NCBI GenBank assembly: GCA_946699065.1
Contig: CAMPDV010000871.1
Location: forward strand, 62,001-126,000
From: Loxodes magnus
Lineage: Eukaryota; Ciliophora; Karyorelictea; Loxodida; Loxodidae
Direction: 5' to 3'
Length of the DNA stretch: 64,000 nucleotides
The translations under genes and the position numbers were made by a program. Within the stretch, counting starts at the first letter, position 1, and every line of letters starts with the position of its first letter. The notes beneath the pieces were generated by a model that ran no database searches, had not been told where the DNA came from, and saw only the letters and a list, made by a program, of their open reading frames with translations. Shown here one piece after another: positions 24,949-33,841 of this stretch.

Positions 24949-25470
24949 AGTTCTTCATCATTTTTAAATCCATATAAAGTCTTCAGAAAATATTCAGAAG
25001 CTATTTCAAAAAGTTCATTCACATTTATTCCTGTTTTAGCTGATGTTTCTATAAAAGGAATACCTCACTCCATTGCTTATTCTAAGCCTTCTTCAAATGA
25101 TACTTATCTTTCTTTCTTTTTATTTATCTAATTTAGTACCAACTAAAATAAAAGTGGATAAAGGTTTGTAATTTTATTGTGCTCTTTTAAATTAATATTT
25201 AACTTCGTAAAAAGATTACTAGCTTGATATATCATAAATTAAGCAAATTACTTATTAGTGCTAATATAGTTTATTTTGAGCATTTCCAAATCTTTCTGTT
25301 CCTTTAGTAAGTTAAATTAACTCTTTATTCTGTTCTAACCTATTTAAATGTAATGGCATCTAAAATCTACTTACTTAATATTTTAGTCTTAATCGAATTT
25401 TCTTTCAGTCAATCTTTAAAGTAAGCTAGCTTTGCCTGATCCATTTCAACTTGATAATAGAACTCTGAAC
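24949..25470 (-). pseudogene. Rab-like small GTPase pseudogene, copy 6
   Basis: It begins VLLSS-TGA-NGSGKASLLQRLTERKF, an almost complete P-loop region (SGKA in place of GK-S/T). Then TKGTERFGNAQ, VICLIYDISSQQSFYEVKY, FILVGTKLDK and, after one frameshift, VSFEEGLEQAME-TGA-GIPFIETSAKTGINVNELFE. The last segment is the best preserved G5 region in the window (ETSAK complete). TGA stands between E and G as in copies 2 and 4, a place where Rap/Ras-type GTPases often have Trp (EWG). Broken by frameshifts; still clearly a Rab/Ras superfamily sequence. Confidence 0.65.
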
Positions 25471-25555
25471 ATAAAATAATATTAAAATTACATATTTATA
25501 CTAATTTTATTTAAACTTATAAAAATGGAAAAAATAAAGAAGTTTAAATAAAATA

Positions 25556-25627
25556 TACAAACAACGAAATCGAGCACACAACCTACTGAGTATAAAGTAC
25601 TCATCATAGTCACTCGATTATATCTGC
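25556..25627 (-). pseudogene. Decayed tRNA-Val copy
   Basis: The 72-nt minus-strand sequence aligns end to end with the tRNA-Val at 6665-6737 but carries many substitutions. The acceptor begins GCAGATA, the D arm is ATC...GAT, the anticodon loop is TTTATAC and the T loop is GCTCGATTT. Stem pairing is weakened (anticodon stem AGTAC/TCAGT, T arm TGTGT/TTCGT) and the anticodon has changed to TAT. It has the same AT-rich 3' flank type. A relic of a duplicated tRNA gene. Confidence 0.7.
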
Positions 25628-25639
25628 TTGGATAAATAT

Positions 25640-26045
25640 TCTAGCATTAACATTTATTATAAGCATTATTTCCCTAAATATTTTGTATTTATTCAGCTTT
25701 TTGTCTATCTAGAGTAAAATATACAAAAAAATTTCTAAATAAAAATGAAGTAAGAATTTCAATAAAAATTAAATAAAAATAAAAAATATATTTAAATAAA
25801 ATAAGTATAGACAATAAATTAATTAAAAAGGTATAAAATAAAGTTAAAAAAGAAGATTATTAGTATAAAAATATATTTCTAAAGATAAAAATGAGCTTTT
25901 TAAACTCATTATATAATAAATAATTGTTTTCGAAAACTAAAATTTTACTATATTTTACTTTGAAATAAGCATCTCTTAAATAAGCTTACTTCACAAAGAT
26001 TAAATAAATATATCTAAAAGGAAGAATAAATATTAATTAATTTCA
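25640..26045. other. AT-rich spacer
   Basis: Nothing supported between the tRNA relic and the first family B repeat. Confidence 0.4.
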
Positions 26046-26049
26046 ACTA

Positions 26050-26322
26050 AAAAAGTTTTTGGACCGGAAACTCCTTTCCGATTGCACGACCCGACGCTCT
26101 CTTTTTATAGAATAACGGGGATATCCTGTTGTGCTCCAGGCAGCTCCATCGCTATGAGCAACCAGGCTACCAAGAGCGGATAATCTCAAAGACAGTGTTC
26201 CCTTCAGAAAATGACTCTGACCAGGGACTTTCTCAGCGACAGGAAAGGAACTTGTTCCTAGCCATAAAACCAGAAAGTGTTGACACGAAGGTCATTCTCA
26301 GCTCCCACCATCTTTTCAATTA
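26050..26322 (+). repeat. SINE-like repeat family B, copy 1
   Basis: A GC-richer 270-bp block with sharp edges. It begins after TTTCAACTAAAAAAG with GGACCGGAAACTCC, runs through ACGGGGATATCCTG, CTCCATCGCTATGAGCAACC and GACAGGAAAGGAAC, and ends CTCCCACCATCTTTT. Full-length copies lie at 39501-39797 and 53287-53580 and a diverged one at 39023-39324, all in the same orientation. GGGATATCC is a short palindrome and several arms (CCGGAAACTCCTTTCCG) can pair. A 74-codon open frame on this strand is incidental: it is not kept in the other copies. The type of element is unknown; the insertion site at 53287 supports mobility. Confidence 0.7.
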
Positions 26323-26329
26323 TAGGAAG

Positions 26330-27010
26330 AATAAATATATGAAGTTAAATTAAAATAGTAGATAAAAATTATTTAAATGTTCTAGATTTATTTTAAAACT
26401 AATGTTAAAAAGCTTTATTAAATATATAAACATTTATTATTAAGGTAGATTAAAAAAACATAAATATAAAGCAATTTATATATAGAACATTAAGTAAAAA
26501 ATTTAAGGATTAATTAAATTAAAATTGAAATAAATATTAAATTAAACAAAATAATAATAGTTAAATACAAAAAATTAGGCAATCGGTCTTTTATAGTGAA
26601 AATAAATAGATTGATCATAATCATTTTCTCATTACAATTTTTTACAAATATAATAAATTTAACTTGAAGATAATAATTAAGTAATTTCAATCTAGAATTG
26701 ATGAAAAATTTTTCAACTTCAGTTTTTTATCCCTAGGTATCTTCTGAATAGGTTTTTTTACTTTGCTTTCTATCCATTATTTAGTAACTAAAATATATAC
26801 TGAGGGCATCCTCAAGGAACTTTTCTCAACTCAAGAAGCTAACAGCATTCTAAGTAGGCTAGGAATTAGTAAAGGGTACTAAAAATCTTTCCACTAAATA
26901 GAGATTCTCACTTCTTAAAAGTTGACTAAAAATAAGGCTAATAACATTTTTTATTAGGAAACCTATGACTTCACTATGGAATAGTAGATAATCATTTAAT
27001 ATCTTATTAT
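26330..27010. other. Mostly non-coding; possible decayed ORF on minus strand
   Basis: On the minus strand, around 26590-26920, frames such as NLYLVERFLVPFTNS and MDRKQSKKTYSEDTQ are open in the ciliate code, but no family is recognisable. I would not annotate a gene here. Confidence 0.3.
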
Positions 27011-27014
27011 ATAA

Positions 27015-27423
27015 AATGGTTTTCGGTCGCAGTTAGGAGAACTAGTAGGTAATCTGGTGCAGTTTATACTGCATTGCGAGTAATCTTGTACTAGATACCA
27101 GCACAGGAAAGAGGGTGACAAACTCGGAAGAGACAAGTCTAACTTTCCGAAGGGTTCTCGCTAGCAGTATGAAAGTTTGACTGGCAGACCTTTTAATTAA
27201 TGACTTAATAACTAATTCTTATTTGGACCTTATTCAAGAAGACTGAAGCATTTGACTCAAGATTTTAGAATAATTTTTAATAAGAAGATTCCCCATTTGG
27301 GGAAGCTGACATGACTCATCGGACCTCTAAAATTTTAACAAGAAATAAGAGAACATTTTCTTAATATTAAATATTAATATTGAAAGAGCTGCGCGCCAAT
27401 GAGGTGCTACACGCACTATAATC
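27015..27423 (+). repeat. SINE-like repeat family A, copy 1
   Basis: A repeat of about 405 bp. The head is CGGTCGCAGTTAGGAGAAC then CTGGTGCAGTTTATACTGC (a near-perfect hairpin, GCAGT-GTAT-ACTGC in other copies). The middle has GGGTTCTCGCTAGCAGTATG and CCCCATTTGGGGAAGCTGAC. The tail GAGCTGCGCGCCAATGAGG ends with GTGCTACACGC. The tail forms GCGCC-AATGA-GGTGC. Other copies: 33398-33800 (minus), 36805-37195, 49898-50286, a truncated one at 57206-57458 (minus) and a decayed head at 27446-27645. No ORF, no A/B box seen. Confidence 0.75.
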
Positions 27424-27445
27424 ATTTTTATTTATTATATAATGA

Positions 27446-27645
27446 ACATGGAAGATGTGCCCTAATTGGCAGAGTATGTAATCTGATTTATTATAGTCTG
27501 CATTACAAGTATTCTTGTAATAGATACCACATACATAAATAAAGATGTGTCCTTTGTGTGATAAGCCTTAATTGTTTGAGGGTTCTCCTCTATCAGTAAG
27601 AGAAACTGATTAGAGACATTATAAAAATTTGGAGCACTGGGCACT
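27446..27645 (+). repeat. SINE-like repeat family A, decayed 5' part
   Basis: Directly after copy 1 and in the same direction. It aligns with the family A head and middle (GTAATCTG, GTCTGCATTACAAGTATTC, GATACCAC, GAGGGTTCTC) but with many changes, and lacks the tail. It may be an older insertion into which, or beside which, copy 1 landed. Confidence 0.5.
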
Positions 27646-27659
27646 GAAAGACCAGGTCT

Positions 27660-27980
27660 AAGAGTTTTCCTGTTTTCACATGTCGCTAAAATTGGTAAAC
27701 AGATAAAAAGTATTTAAAGACATGAATGAGACTAATAAAATTTGTATATAGAAGAATTTAAACAGCTGTGACATTTTGCGCAAGATTTTGATTTTCTCAA
27801 TTCTTTTCTAACTCCAGCCTTCGGAAATAACTTCAAGGATTGAGAAAGGAGGTAATTATCTTTTATTTTAAAAGAAGAGATAAGAAGAATATGATCCAGA
27901 GAACGATAACGAAATTAAGACAAAGTGGATCAAGAATTTCTAGAACATAAGTAGCAGTGAACCAAAAAATGGTAACTTTT
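27660..27980 (+). other. Possible ORF fragment
   Basis: The frame around 27835-27970 reads SEITSRIEKGGNYLLFQKKR and EEYDPENDNEIKTKWIKNFQ in the ciliate code, with balanced composition. No start, no domain and no match to the gag-like set was found. It may be the remains of another element ORF. Confidence 0.3.
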
Positions 27981-28802
27981 AATATATTCATTATTCATTA
28001 ATTTATAGTAGTGTTGAAACTCCAAGAAAAAGCTAAAAATTTGAATAAAAATAAAAACATTTACGAGGATAAACTACAAAAGCAAAAAAATAGTAGCGAG
28101 ACTCTTTACTTTGCTAAATTTAGGTTTCCTTTTTTAAATTTATAATGTTATTAATAATTTAAATTGATATATATAAAATACAATTTAATATTAATAATCA
28201 TTTTTAACCTTCTAATAAATATAGAAATTAATATATAGAAGTTAAAAAGGACCGAACGTATTTTTGTCTAAAAGTTAAAATGTAGAAAATGCTTCGTTTT
28301 TTTCATTTTTTTCAAATTTTGCAAAATATCAATTTAATTAGCAGTGTAAATGTATATAATTACAAATAATAGTTTTTATATATAAAAGAAAAATGGCATT
28401 TAAGAAATAGTAATCTCTTGGCTCATTCGTTTGAAAATAAGAACAATAATCTAATTTAACAAAATAAAAGCTTCAATAAGCTTAAGAGTATAATTTAAGG
28501 AAGCTTATGCATAATCCGCACAATAATGACTAACAAATAAATAATAAGAATTAAAATAACAAAGATAAAGGATAGAAAAACTTTAAAAAGTCTAGAAAAT
28601 CTGATTGAATAACTAGATCTATAATTTCCATCCATAGAAGAAACTCTTAATAAGATCTAATCATAAATAGTAATTAAAATGAAAGATATTGGTAATTGAT
28701 TTAATGAAGTTCATCAAATGTTTTAATTCAAATTTTCTAAATTTTAACAAAAATAAAAGAATTGTAAGAAAAGCAAGAATAGTAAAAAGCAGTAATTTAA
28801 AC

Positions 28803-28816
28803 AACATTAGATTGGT
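28803..28816 (+). repeat. Target site duplication, left copy
   Basis: AACATTAGATTGGT, repeated exactly at 29277-29290 on the other side of the family E insertion. Removing the insertion and one copy rejoins the gag-like copy 4. Confidence 0.85.
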
Positions 28817-29276
28817 TTTAAATTAAATGTAAATTAAGTGTTAAGGAAGGGATTGTTATCTTAAAAGATGCCTACCTGATGTGTGTTAAGTGCACATCAT
28901 CACTAATCACTTCTTCTCACGTATGTCTTTTTGGGCTTTCCTATCGTCTCGCCTGTACCCATTTCTCGGCTTTATAGGCGAATATCGCCATCCAGTCCGT
29001 CTTCAACTGGCAGAAACCGCCGATCTGCCTAGGTAGCTCCTAAGAGGTGGAGAGATCACTCCAAGGCGGCACCTCGGTCTGAGTTAGTAGGAGGTGTAAT
29101 TGAGTCCCTTAGTTGGGAAGTCCAAGGATGAATGCACCACAGAGTGCCCAAGTTGTTGAGGGAAGGTATTTAAGCCTTTCTGTGACTTATTTCTCAGCAC
29201 GGGGGATTGCATCTTCATTGCAAGTCCCTTTAAACCTGCTGAAGGTCCCATTTCCACCCTCTTTAACTTCAATTAT
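28817..29276 (+). mobile_element. SINE-like element family E
   Basis: A GC-rich 460-bp insertion in a gag-like pseudogene, bounded by an exact 14-bp target duplication. The 5' part is AT-rich; the body contains GTGTGTTAAGTGCACATC, GGCAGAAACCGCCGATCTGCC, AGAGGTGGAGAGATCACTCC and GCCTTTCTGTGAC. The end, GAAGGTCCCATTTCCACCC then TCTTTAACTTCAATTATA, resembles the end of family B (GAAGGTCATTCTCAGC then TCCCACCATCTTTTCAATTATA). No ORF with coding character: short standard-code frames on both strands are shadows. The duplication length fits target-primed retroposition. Only one copy is seen in the window. Confidence 0.75.
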
Positions 29277-29290
29277 AACATTAGATTGGT
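29277..29290 (+). repeat. Target site duplication, right copy
   Basis: AACATTAGATTGGT, identical to 28803-28816. Confidence 0.85.
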
Positions 29291-29984
29291 ATTAAAGTAT
29301 TCCAGTTAAAATAGAATCTGAATATCAATAATGAGATAAAATAAGATAAATTTATATCATAGATAAATCCGTTGCTATATATGTTAGAAGAATCACTGCT
29401 AAAAAAAATGTTGAAAGAAAACAGAAATATAAAGAAATAATAAGAAATAAAAATTAGAAGAACTTTTCTGCGTTTGATCAGCAAAGACAGGATAAATATT
29501 CAGTAAAAATTAAATAATTCAAGAATCCTCGAATATAATAACAACTGGAGAAGAAACCAGAAGGAAAAAAGGATTTTTGGGGAGACAAGGATAGCGGACT
29601 AATGAAATCCTACGACATCTTTTATTTTAGGAGAGAGCAAGAATAAAGAGAAGTTAACTGTGAAGCTCTTCTCTAAGACTATAGACTTAATTTAATCTTT
29701 TTATTTTTATTAAGATTATAGTAATTTCATCTTTAATAAGTTTAATGTTGCTTATAATTTATATAAAACAGAACAAAACTATTCATCCTTCAATCTTTTT
29801 TTATCTTAGATCATTTTCTGCATTTTCTTTTTTATATCACACTTAATTTTTACATCAAGAAATATTCTTATTTTCTTGGATTTTTTATTTTTCAATACTT
29901 TCTGAATTTCCATTTGGTTTAATTTATGAGGCATTTCAAAAATCCACCCTTGCGCTAACTGTAATTTTTTGCTTAATGAGAATC

Positions 29985-30370
29985 CATTGTTTTAGCCAAA
30001 AAGATTATAGATGAAACTCATTGATAATAGGAAAAAAATAAATTAGAGCAAGTAAAAGTCTAATACATCCGAATAATTTAAAAGTTACTTAAGAAGAAGT
30101 TTTACTGCTGTAGGAGTGAAAGAATTTGTATTGGCAGTGCTTATTATTCTAAAAAAGACAAAAGCTTTATTGTGAAGAGAGAAACAAATTTGAAAAGAAA
30201 AATTTATTTTTTATAAAATGTTTTGTTCTCCCCAGAGAAATATATTTAAGAAGAAAAAATATATGATTCTTAAATAGAACAAAAGAAAATATCAAAATGG
30301 AGAGTAGGGCGTCCCGACTACGACTAAATGTCAATTGTTCACAAAAGGTTGAAGAGGTTTAGAATTGTGT
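29985..30370 (+). pseudogene. Degenerate zinc-knuckle ORF related to 44330-44750
   Basis: The frame at 30090-30180 reads KKKFYCCRSERICIGSAYYSKK and matches KKVYFCCRNESNCIKNVYYFRK at 44490-44560, together with flanking sequence (ATGTTTTGTTCTCCCC against ATGTTCTACTCTCCCC). The Cys-rich core looks like a knuckle that has lost ligands. Both copies are followed about 0.5 kb later by similar sequence and the TTAAACTCAA tandem repeats, so a block of more than 1 kb is directly repeated. Confidence 0.4.
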
Positions 30371-30779
30371 AAATTCAAAACTTTTATTAATCATTATAAA
30401 ATTAAAAAGCTTAAATCATAAATATTAAGAAAATTTAAGATATTTAGCGAATTATTACAGTAAAAAATTAATAAATTTAAAAGTTAAATAATAAATCTAT
30501 TGCTATTCAATCAAAAATAAATGATAAAGAAAAAGATTTACAACCAATATAAAATTTGAAAAAGCATTAAACTGATTATAAATATGTATTATATTAAGAT
30601 AATTATTTTAATTATTTAATTTTTATATTCTAAAAATGTTTATAACATTATAAGAACATTAAATTTTTATTATGCTAAAATAAAAACAACCAAAAAACTT
30701 TTATCTGAAAAATAATTTTTAATATCAAAAATATAACAAAAAGCAAACATTTTTTAGTTTAGTTAAGCTAAATAACTAA

Positions 30780-31010
30780 TTTAAAAAATAAAACTAAATT
30801 AAACTTGATTAAACTTAATTAAACTTAATAAAATAAATAAAAAAATTTCATTCAAAAATGTAATTATCAAAATTAAATTAAACTCATATAAACAAAGATA
30901 AGCATAAATAAACAAATTTCATTCAAAAATGTACTTATCAAATTTAAATTAAACTCATATAAACAAAGATAAGCACAAATAAACGTAATTAAACTCAATT
31001 GAAGTAGAAT
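30780..31010 (+). repeat. Degenerate tandem repeat, about 10-bp unit, tract 1
   Basis: Imperfect units related to TTAAACTCAA / TTAAACTTAA are interspersed with a longer unit containing AAATTTCATTCAAAA that occurs twice. The same mixture is found at 40480-40690, 45125-45400 and 46315-46390, and in reverse at 47150-47225 and 54975-55125. Two tracts lie just outside the arms of the long inverted repeat. Confidence 0.65.
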
Positions 31011-31271
31011 GATTTTTTAAATTATTTAATAAATTTATGTTAAAATAATTACACAGGATCATTTTTATGATAAACAAAGATTAAAGAATTTTATAAAATA
31101 GATTGAAAAAAAATCAACAAAAATAATAGATAGTTATTTAGGTATTTGGATTAAATTTTAAGTTTATTTAGATATACTGTACTTTTTTAAACAATAATTA
31201 AAATTATTTACTTATATTATACAAAAATTGAAATTATGAATAAGATAATTTGAAATAAAAAATTATTTTTT

Positions 31272-31284
31272 GGGTATTTCATCC
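31272..31284 (-). promoter_or_regulatory. Shared gag-tail hairpin, partial
   Basis: On the minus strand GGATGAAATACCC, close to GAGGATGAAATACCTC at 57713-57728 and GAGGTTGAAATACCTC at 8075-8090 (minus). It lies about 110 bases past the end of the zinc-knuckle ORF. Confidence 0.35.
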
Positions 31285-31394
31285 TTTTATCTATTAATTT
31301 TTTCCTGCCAATAAAAGATAGATTTGCTTGTACTATAACTAGGAGAATATACCATCAAAATCAAGAGGATTAGGAATTTTATGAAATAGATTTC

Positions 31395-31978
31395 TCATTA
31401 AAATTTATGGTTCTTAATTCTGTCTTGACAGCATTCTATTATTAAATCTCCTCTAAGACGAACTATGCATCTTTTTGCATTAATTTATTTGTCTTATTTC
31501 CTGCTACTCTTGCTTATTGAATCTACCCTTTATTACTTCTTCCTTCTTAGAAATTCCGAATAGTTACTATAAAAGTGCCCAGTTGAACTACATATGTTGC
31601 ACTTCTTTTTCTGGGTCTTTTAGGTTGGGGAGTTTATTTCAAATTTTCTTAGTGAGAATTTTCCAAAATAAGGTCTATTTCAACTGAAAAAGCTTAAGGA
31701 AGAGGCTTCTATTTTAGCTTTTGTTGTCTTTTCATACATCATATCCTGTTTTTGCTCTGTTCGGAAATAACTAACTCTTGACAACTCTATCTTTAGAGTG
31801 GCAATCTCATCTCGAAGTTTATGGATCTCTCGTTTAAGTGAAAACTCTGCTTTATGGGATTTTGCAAAATTCTTAAATTTGCTTGCTCTTATTGTTTTTT
31901 ATTTTAATCTTATGAACCATTTCTGCTAACTCTATACTACTATTGTTGACTAGTTTTCTGGCGCTCATTGCTTTACTA
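31395..31978 (-). pseudogene. Gag-like zinc-knuckle protein, copy 7, frameshifted
   Basis: It begins MSARKLVNNSSIELAEMVHK. One frameshift leads into SLKREIHKLRDEIATLKIEL, a clear coiled coil. Further on, in a third frame, KKCNICSSTGHFYSNY is a zinc knuckle C-x2-C-x4-H-x4-Y in which the last Cys has become Tyr (as in copy 5). RCIVRLRGDLIIECC may correspond to the shared C-terminal motif. It is unusually rich in sense-codon variety and poor in TAA/TAG compared with copy 1. It lies back to back with the reverse transcriptase fragment at 32045, which is on the other strand. Confidence 0.55.
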
Positions 31979-32044
31979 AGTAGTATTGAGAAATATATGA
32001 TAAAGTAATAATCTAAAGATTATATAAATACATATATGATCGAA

Positions 32045-32775
32045 ATATTTTGCATCCAGCTTAACTTGGATTTATTCGCAAACACTCTAAAACCTAAAAA
32101 ATTTGAAGTATTTAATAGATTATTGATCTGTATTGTAAATTGCCACATAAAAAATAACTAATAACCAGTCTAATTGACGTTGGGAGAATATTCGATACTA
32201 TAGCAATGAAGATGCTTTTTGATCATTTGAGAAAACTGAGATTGTCCTTAAATTTAATTCTTGTTTTAAACTAATTTTATGGTAATATTGATGCTAAGTT
32301 TATAGCAGATGGTTGTCTTACAATTTAAAATAAAAATAATAATGGAGTTCTTCAAGGAAGTAGTTATAATAATGTGCTTGCTATTTGATATTATAACATA
32401 GTTATAAGATACCTAGAAGAAAGCTAAAAAGATTATAAATTTACTATTTGTTTAAAAATCTTTTGTAGTACGTTGGTTTGAGGATGACTTAATAGAACTT
32501 TCAATTTAATAAGGAATGTTTAAAAATTAGAATAAGACACAGTTTAAATTTTCTCTTAATCAAAGCTTAGCACAAAAGTTTTAAAATGTGAAGTATTTAA
32601 TTTCCAAAAAAGGAACATATAAATGAAATAAACTTAAACATTAATGGATAGCCAATTAACTAAAAAAAATTACTTACCTAGAGTATTAGTTAGGGGAAAG
32701 AGAAAATTATAAACTCCACTGTGTAGCAAAATTATCTGATTTCAGTATAGCAATCTCTAAAATTATTACAATATT
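32045..32775 (+). pseudogene. Reverse transcriptase fragment, left arm
   Basis: Ciliate-code reading gives KFEVFNRLLICIVN then LIDVGRIFDTIAMKMLFDHL (RT motif with the first catalytic Asp, LID-x3-xFDTI). NQFYGNIDAKFIADG and NNGVLQGSSYNNVLAI (the GVLQGS motif of non-LTR type RTs) follow. After a +1 frameshift comes WFEDDL, corresponding to the F/Y-x-DD active site. VRGKRKLQTPLCSKII follows. The order and spacing fit the palm and fingers of a non-LTR retrotransposon RT. No endonuclease domain was found and several frames are broken. The right arm (52385-54080) carries the inverted homologue. Confidence 0.75.
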
Positions 32776-32787
32776 ATATATTATATA

Positions 32788-33105
32788 AATAGGGAGGAAC
32801 AATCCTCTAACTGAGATTAAATTAAATTTTAGAACAGAAGATACCCTATATGAGAAGAACCGAACAAGAGGATTGGAAGGAGCCAAGATAAGATAAGATT
32901 AAAGAGGCACCAAGTAGCGTTAGTGATAAAAGATACTATGTACTAAAGTATTTTGGAGCATTTTGCTCACAGCCCTATAAAAAACAAGACTCACAAGGAA
33001 TTCCAGCACTGTGAAAGACTTCAGCAAATAATTTTTTTAACTTTAAAAATCTTTAAAAAGAAATGCGCGCCATTGAGATGCTACACTCTCTATAATATTA
33101 TTTCT
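32788..33105 (+). repeat. SINE-like repeat family C, copy 1
   Basis: Starts AAATAGGGAGGAACAATCC and ends with tail ATGCGCGCCATTGAGATGC then TACACTCTC, a variant of the family A tail. Four more copies lie at 50574-50874, 51144-51449, 51588-51893 and 57832-58144, all in the opposite orientation. About 310 bp, GC-richer than the flanks, no ORF. It sits directly after the RT fragment, as does copy 2 in the right arm, so this insertion is older than the inverted duplication. Confidence 0.7.
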
Positions 33106-33109
33106 ATAT

Positions 33110-33395
33110 TTTAAATAAGTTTTTTTCTTTATTATACTTTAGTTTTAAGATTTTATTAATAATTTTAATTTCTTTTTAAAATTAAAGTATAAATATCTCG
33201 ATTCATTTTAAGCCTAAAATTATATATTTTTTTACATTTTTAATGAGGTATTTAAAACGGAAATTTTGTTTTGTCAACAAATCAAAATAAAAATTAACTA
33301 AAAAGTAGTTTAATAGCTAAATTAGCAGATTTAATAAGAGTAAAAAATGAATTAAAAATTGTCCAGGAGCTTATAAATAAATTAAATAAATTAAT
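33110..33395. repeat. AT-rich spacer conserved in both arms
   Basis: Non-coding, but it matches the reverse complement of 50290-50570 (e.g. AAACCTAAAATTATATAT, TTAATAGCTAAATTAG). Part of it also matches 45840-46110 in direct orientation. It is therefore part of a repeated block rather than unique spacer. Confidence 0.5.
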
Positions 33396-33397
33396 TT

Positions 33398-33800
33398 AAT
33401 TATAGAGTGTGTAGCACCTCGTTGGCGCAACTCTTTCAACATTAATATTAATATTTTAAAAAAATGTTCTCATGCTTCTTGTAAAAATTCTTCTAGTTTA
33501 ATGAGTCTCGTCAGCTTATCCAAATGGGGAATCTACTGATTAAAATCTATCTTGATTTTTGAACCAAACGCTCCAGTTTTTTTGAGTAAATACCAAATAA
33601 GAATTAGTAGTTAAATAATTAGTAGGCCCATCAGCCAAACTTTCATACTGCTAGAGAGAACCCTTGGAGTAAGTTAGGTTTGTCTCAACTGAATTATCCA
33701 CCCTTCCCCGTAGGGGCATCTAGCGTGAGATTACTCGCGATGCAGCATACACTGCACCAGATTACCTACTAGTTCTCCTGACCACGGCCGTAATTCATTT
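33398..33800 (-). repeat. SINE-like repeat family A, copy 2
   Basis: A full-length minus-strand copy: tail at 33401-33445 (GTAGCACCTCGTTGGCGC) and head at 33740-33795 (GGTAATCTGGTGCAG on the minus strand). It occupies the same place beside the coiled-coil gene as copy 4 (49898-50286) does in the other arm, so the two are products of one insertion followed by inverted duplication. Confidence 0.75.
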
Positions 33801-33841
33801 TTTGTATTTAATAAAATTAAGGAAGTGAAAAATTTAGATTG

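Larger units (their letters stand above)
28393..29700 (+). pseudogene. Gag-like zinc-knuckle protein, copy 4, split by an insertion
   Basis: It begins MAFKKQQSLGSF, matching copy 1 (MAPKKQQTS). After a frameshift it continues SLENLIEQLDLQFPSIEET, aligned with copy 1 NLENLLEKLMEQLNLKFPS. At 28816 it is interrupted by a 460-bp GC-rich insertion (family E) flanked by a 14-bp direct repeat, and resumes with IPVKIESEYQQ and a knuckle RCYICQKNHCQKKC, then TGA at the place of the second Trp of copy 1 (KKCWKK). TGA also occurs at Gln (TAA) positions of copy 1. A stem-loop near 29594-29615 (GCGGACTAATGAAATCC) follows. Clearly a dead copy. Confidence 0.7.

Noticed and set aside
26129-26353. 74-codon standard-code ORF on plus
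   Set aside because: It lies inside a family B repeat and is not kept open in the other copies; an incidental frame of GC-richer DNA.
27300-27345. Possible hammerhead ribozyme core in family A (GCTGACATGACTCATCGGAC)
   Set aside because: It resembles CTGANGA only loosely, and the second core segment GAAA and three stems could not be placed; not supported.
27015-27423. tRNA- or 7SL-derived origin of family A
   Set aside because: No convincing polymerase III A and B boxes and no cloverleaf or SRP Alu-domain motif could be found; origin left open.
27462-27644. 60-codon ORF on minus
   Set aside because: Covered by the decayed family A repeat; no coding motif.
29084-29295. Overlapping open frames on both strands
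   Set aside because: Both fall within the family E insertion; overlapping frames of similar length on opposite strands are expected by chance in its higher GC content.
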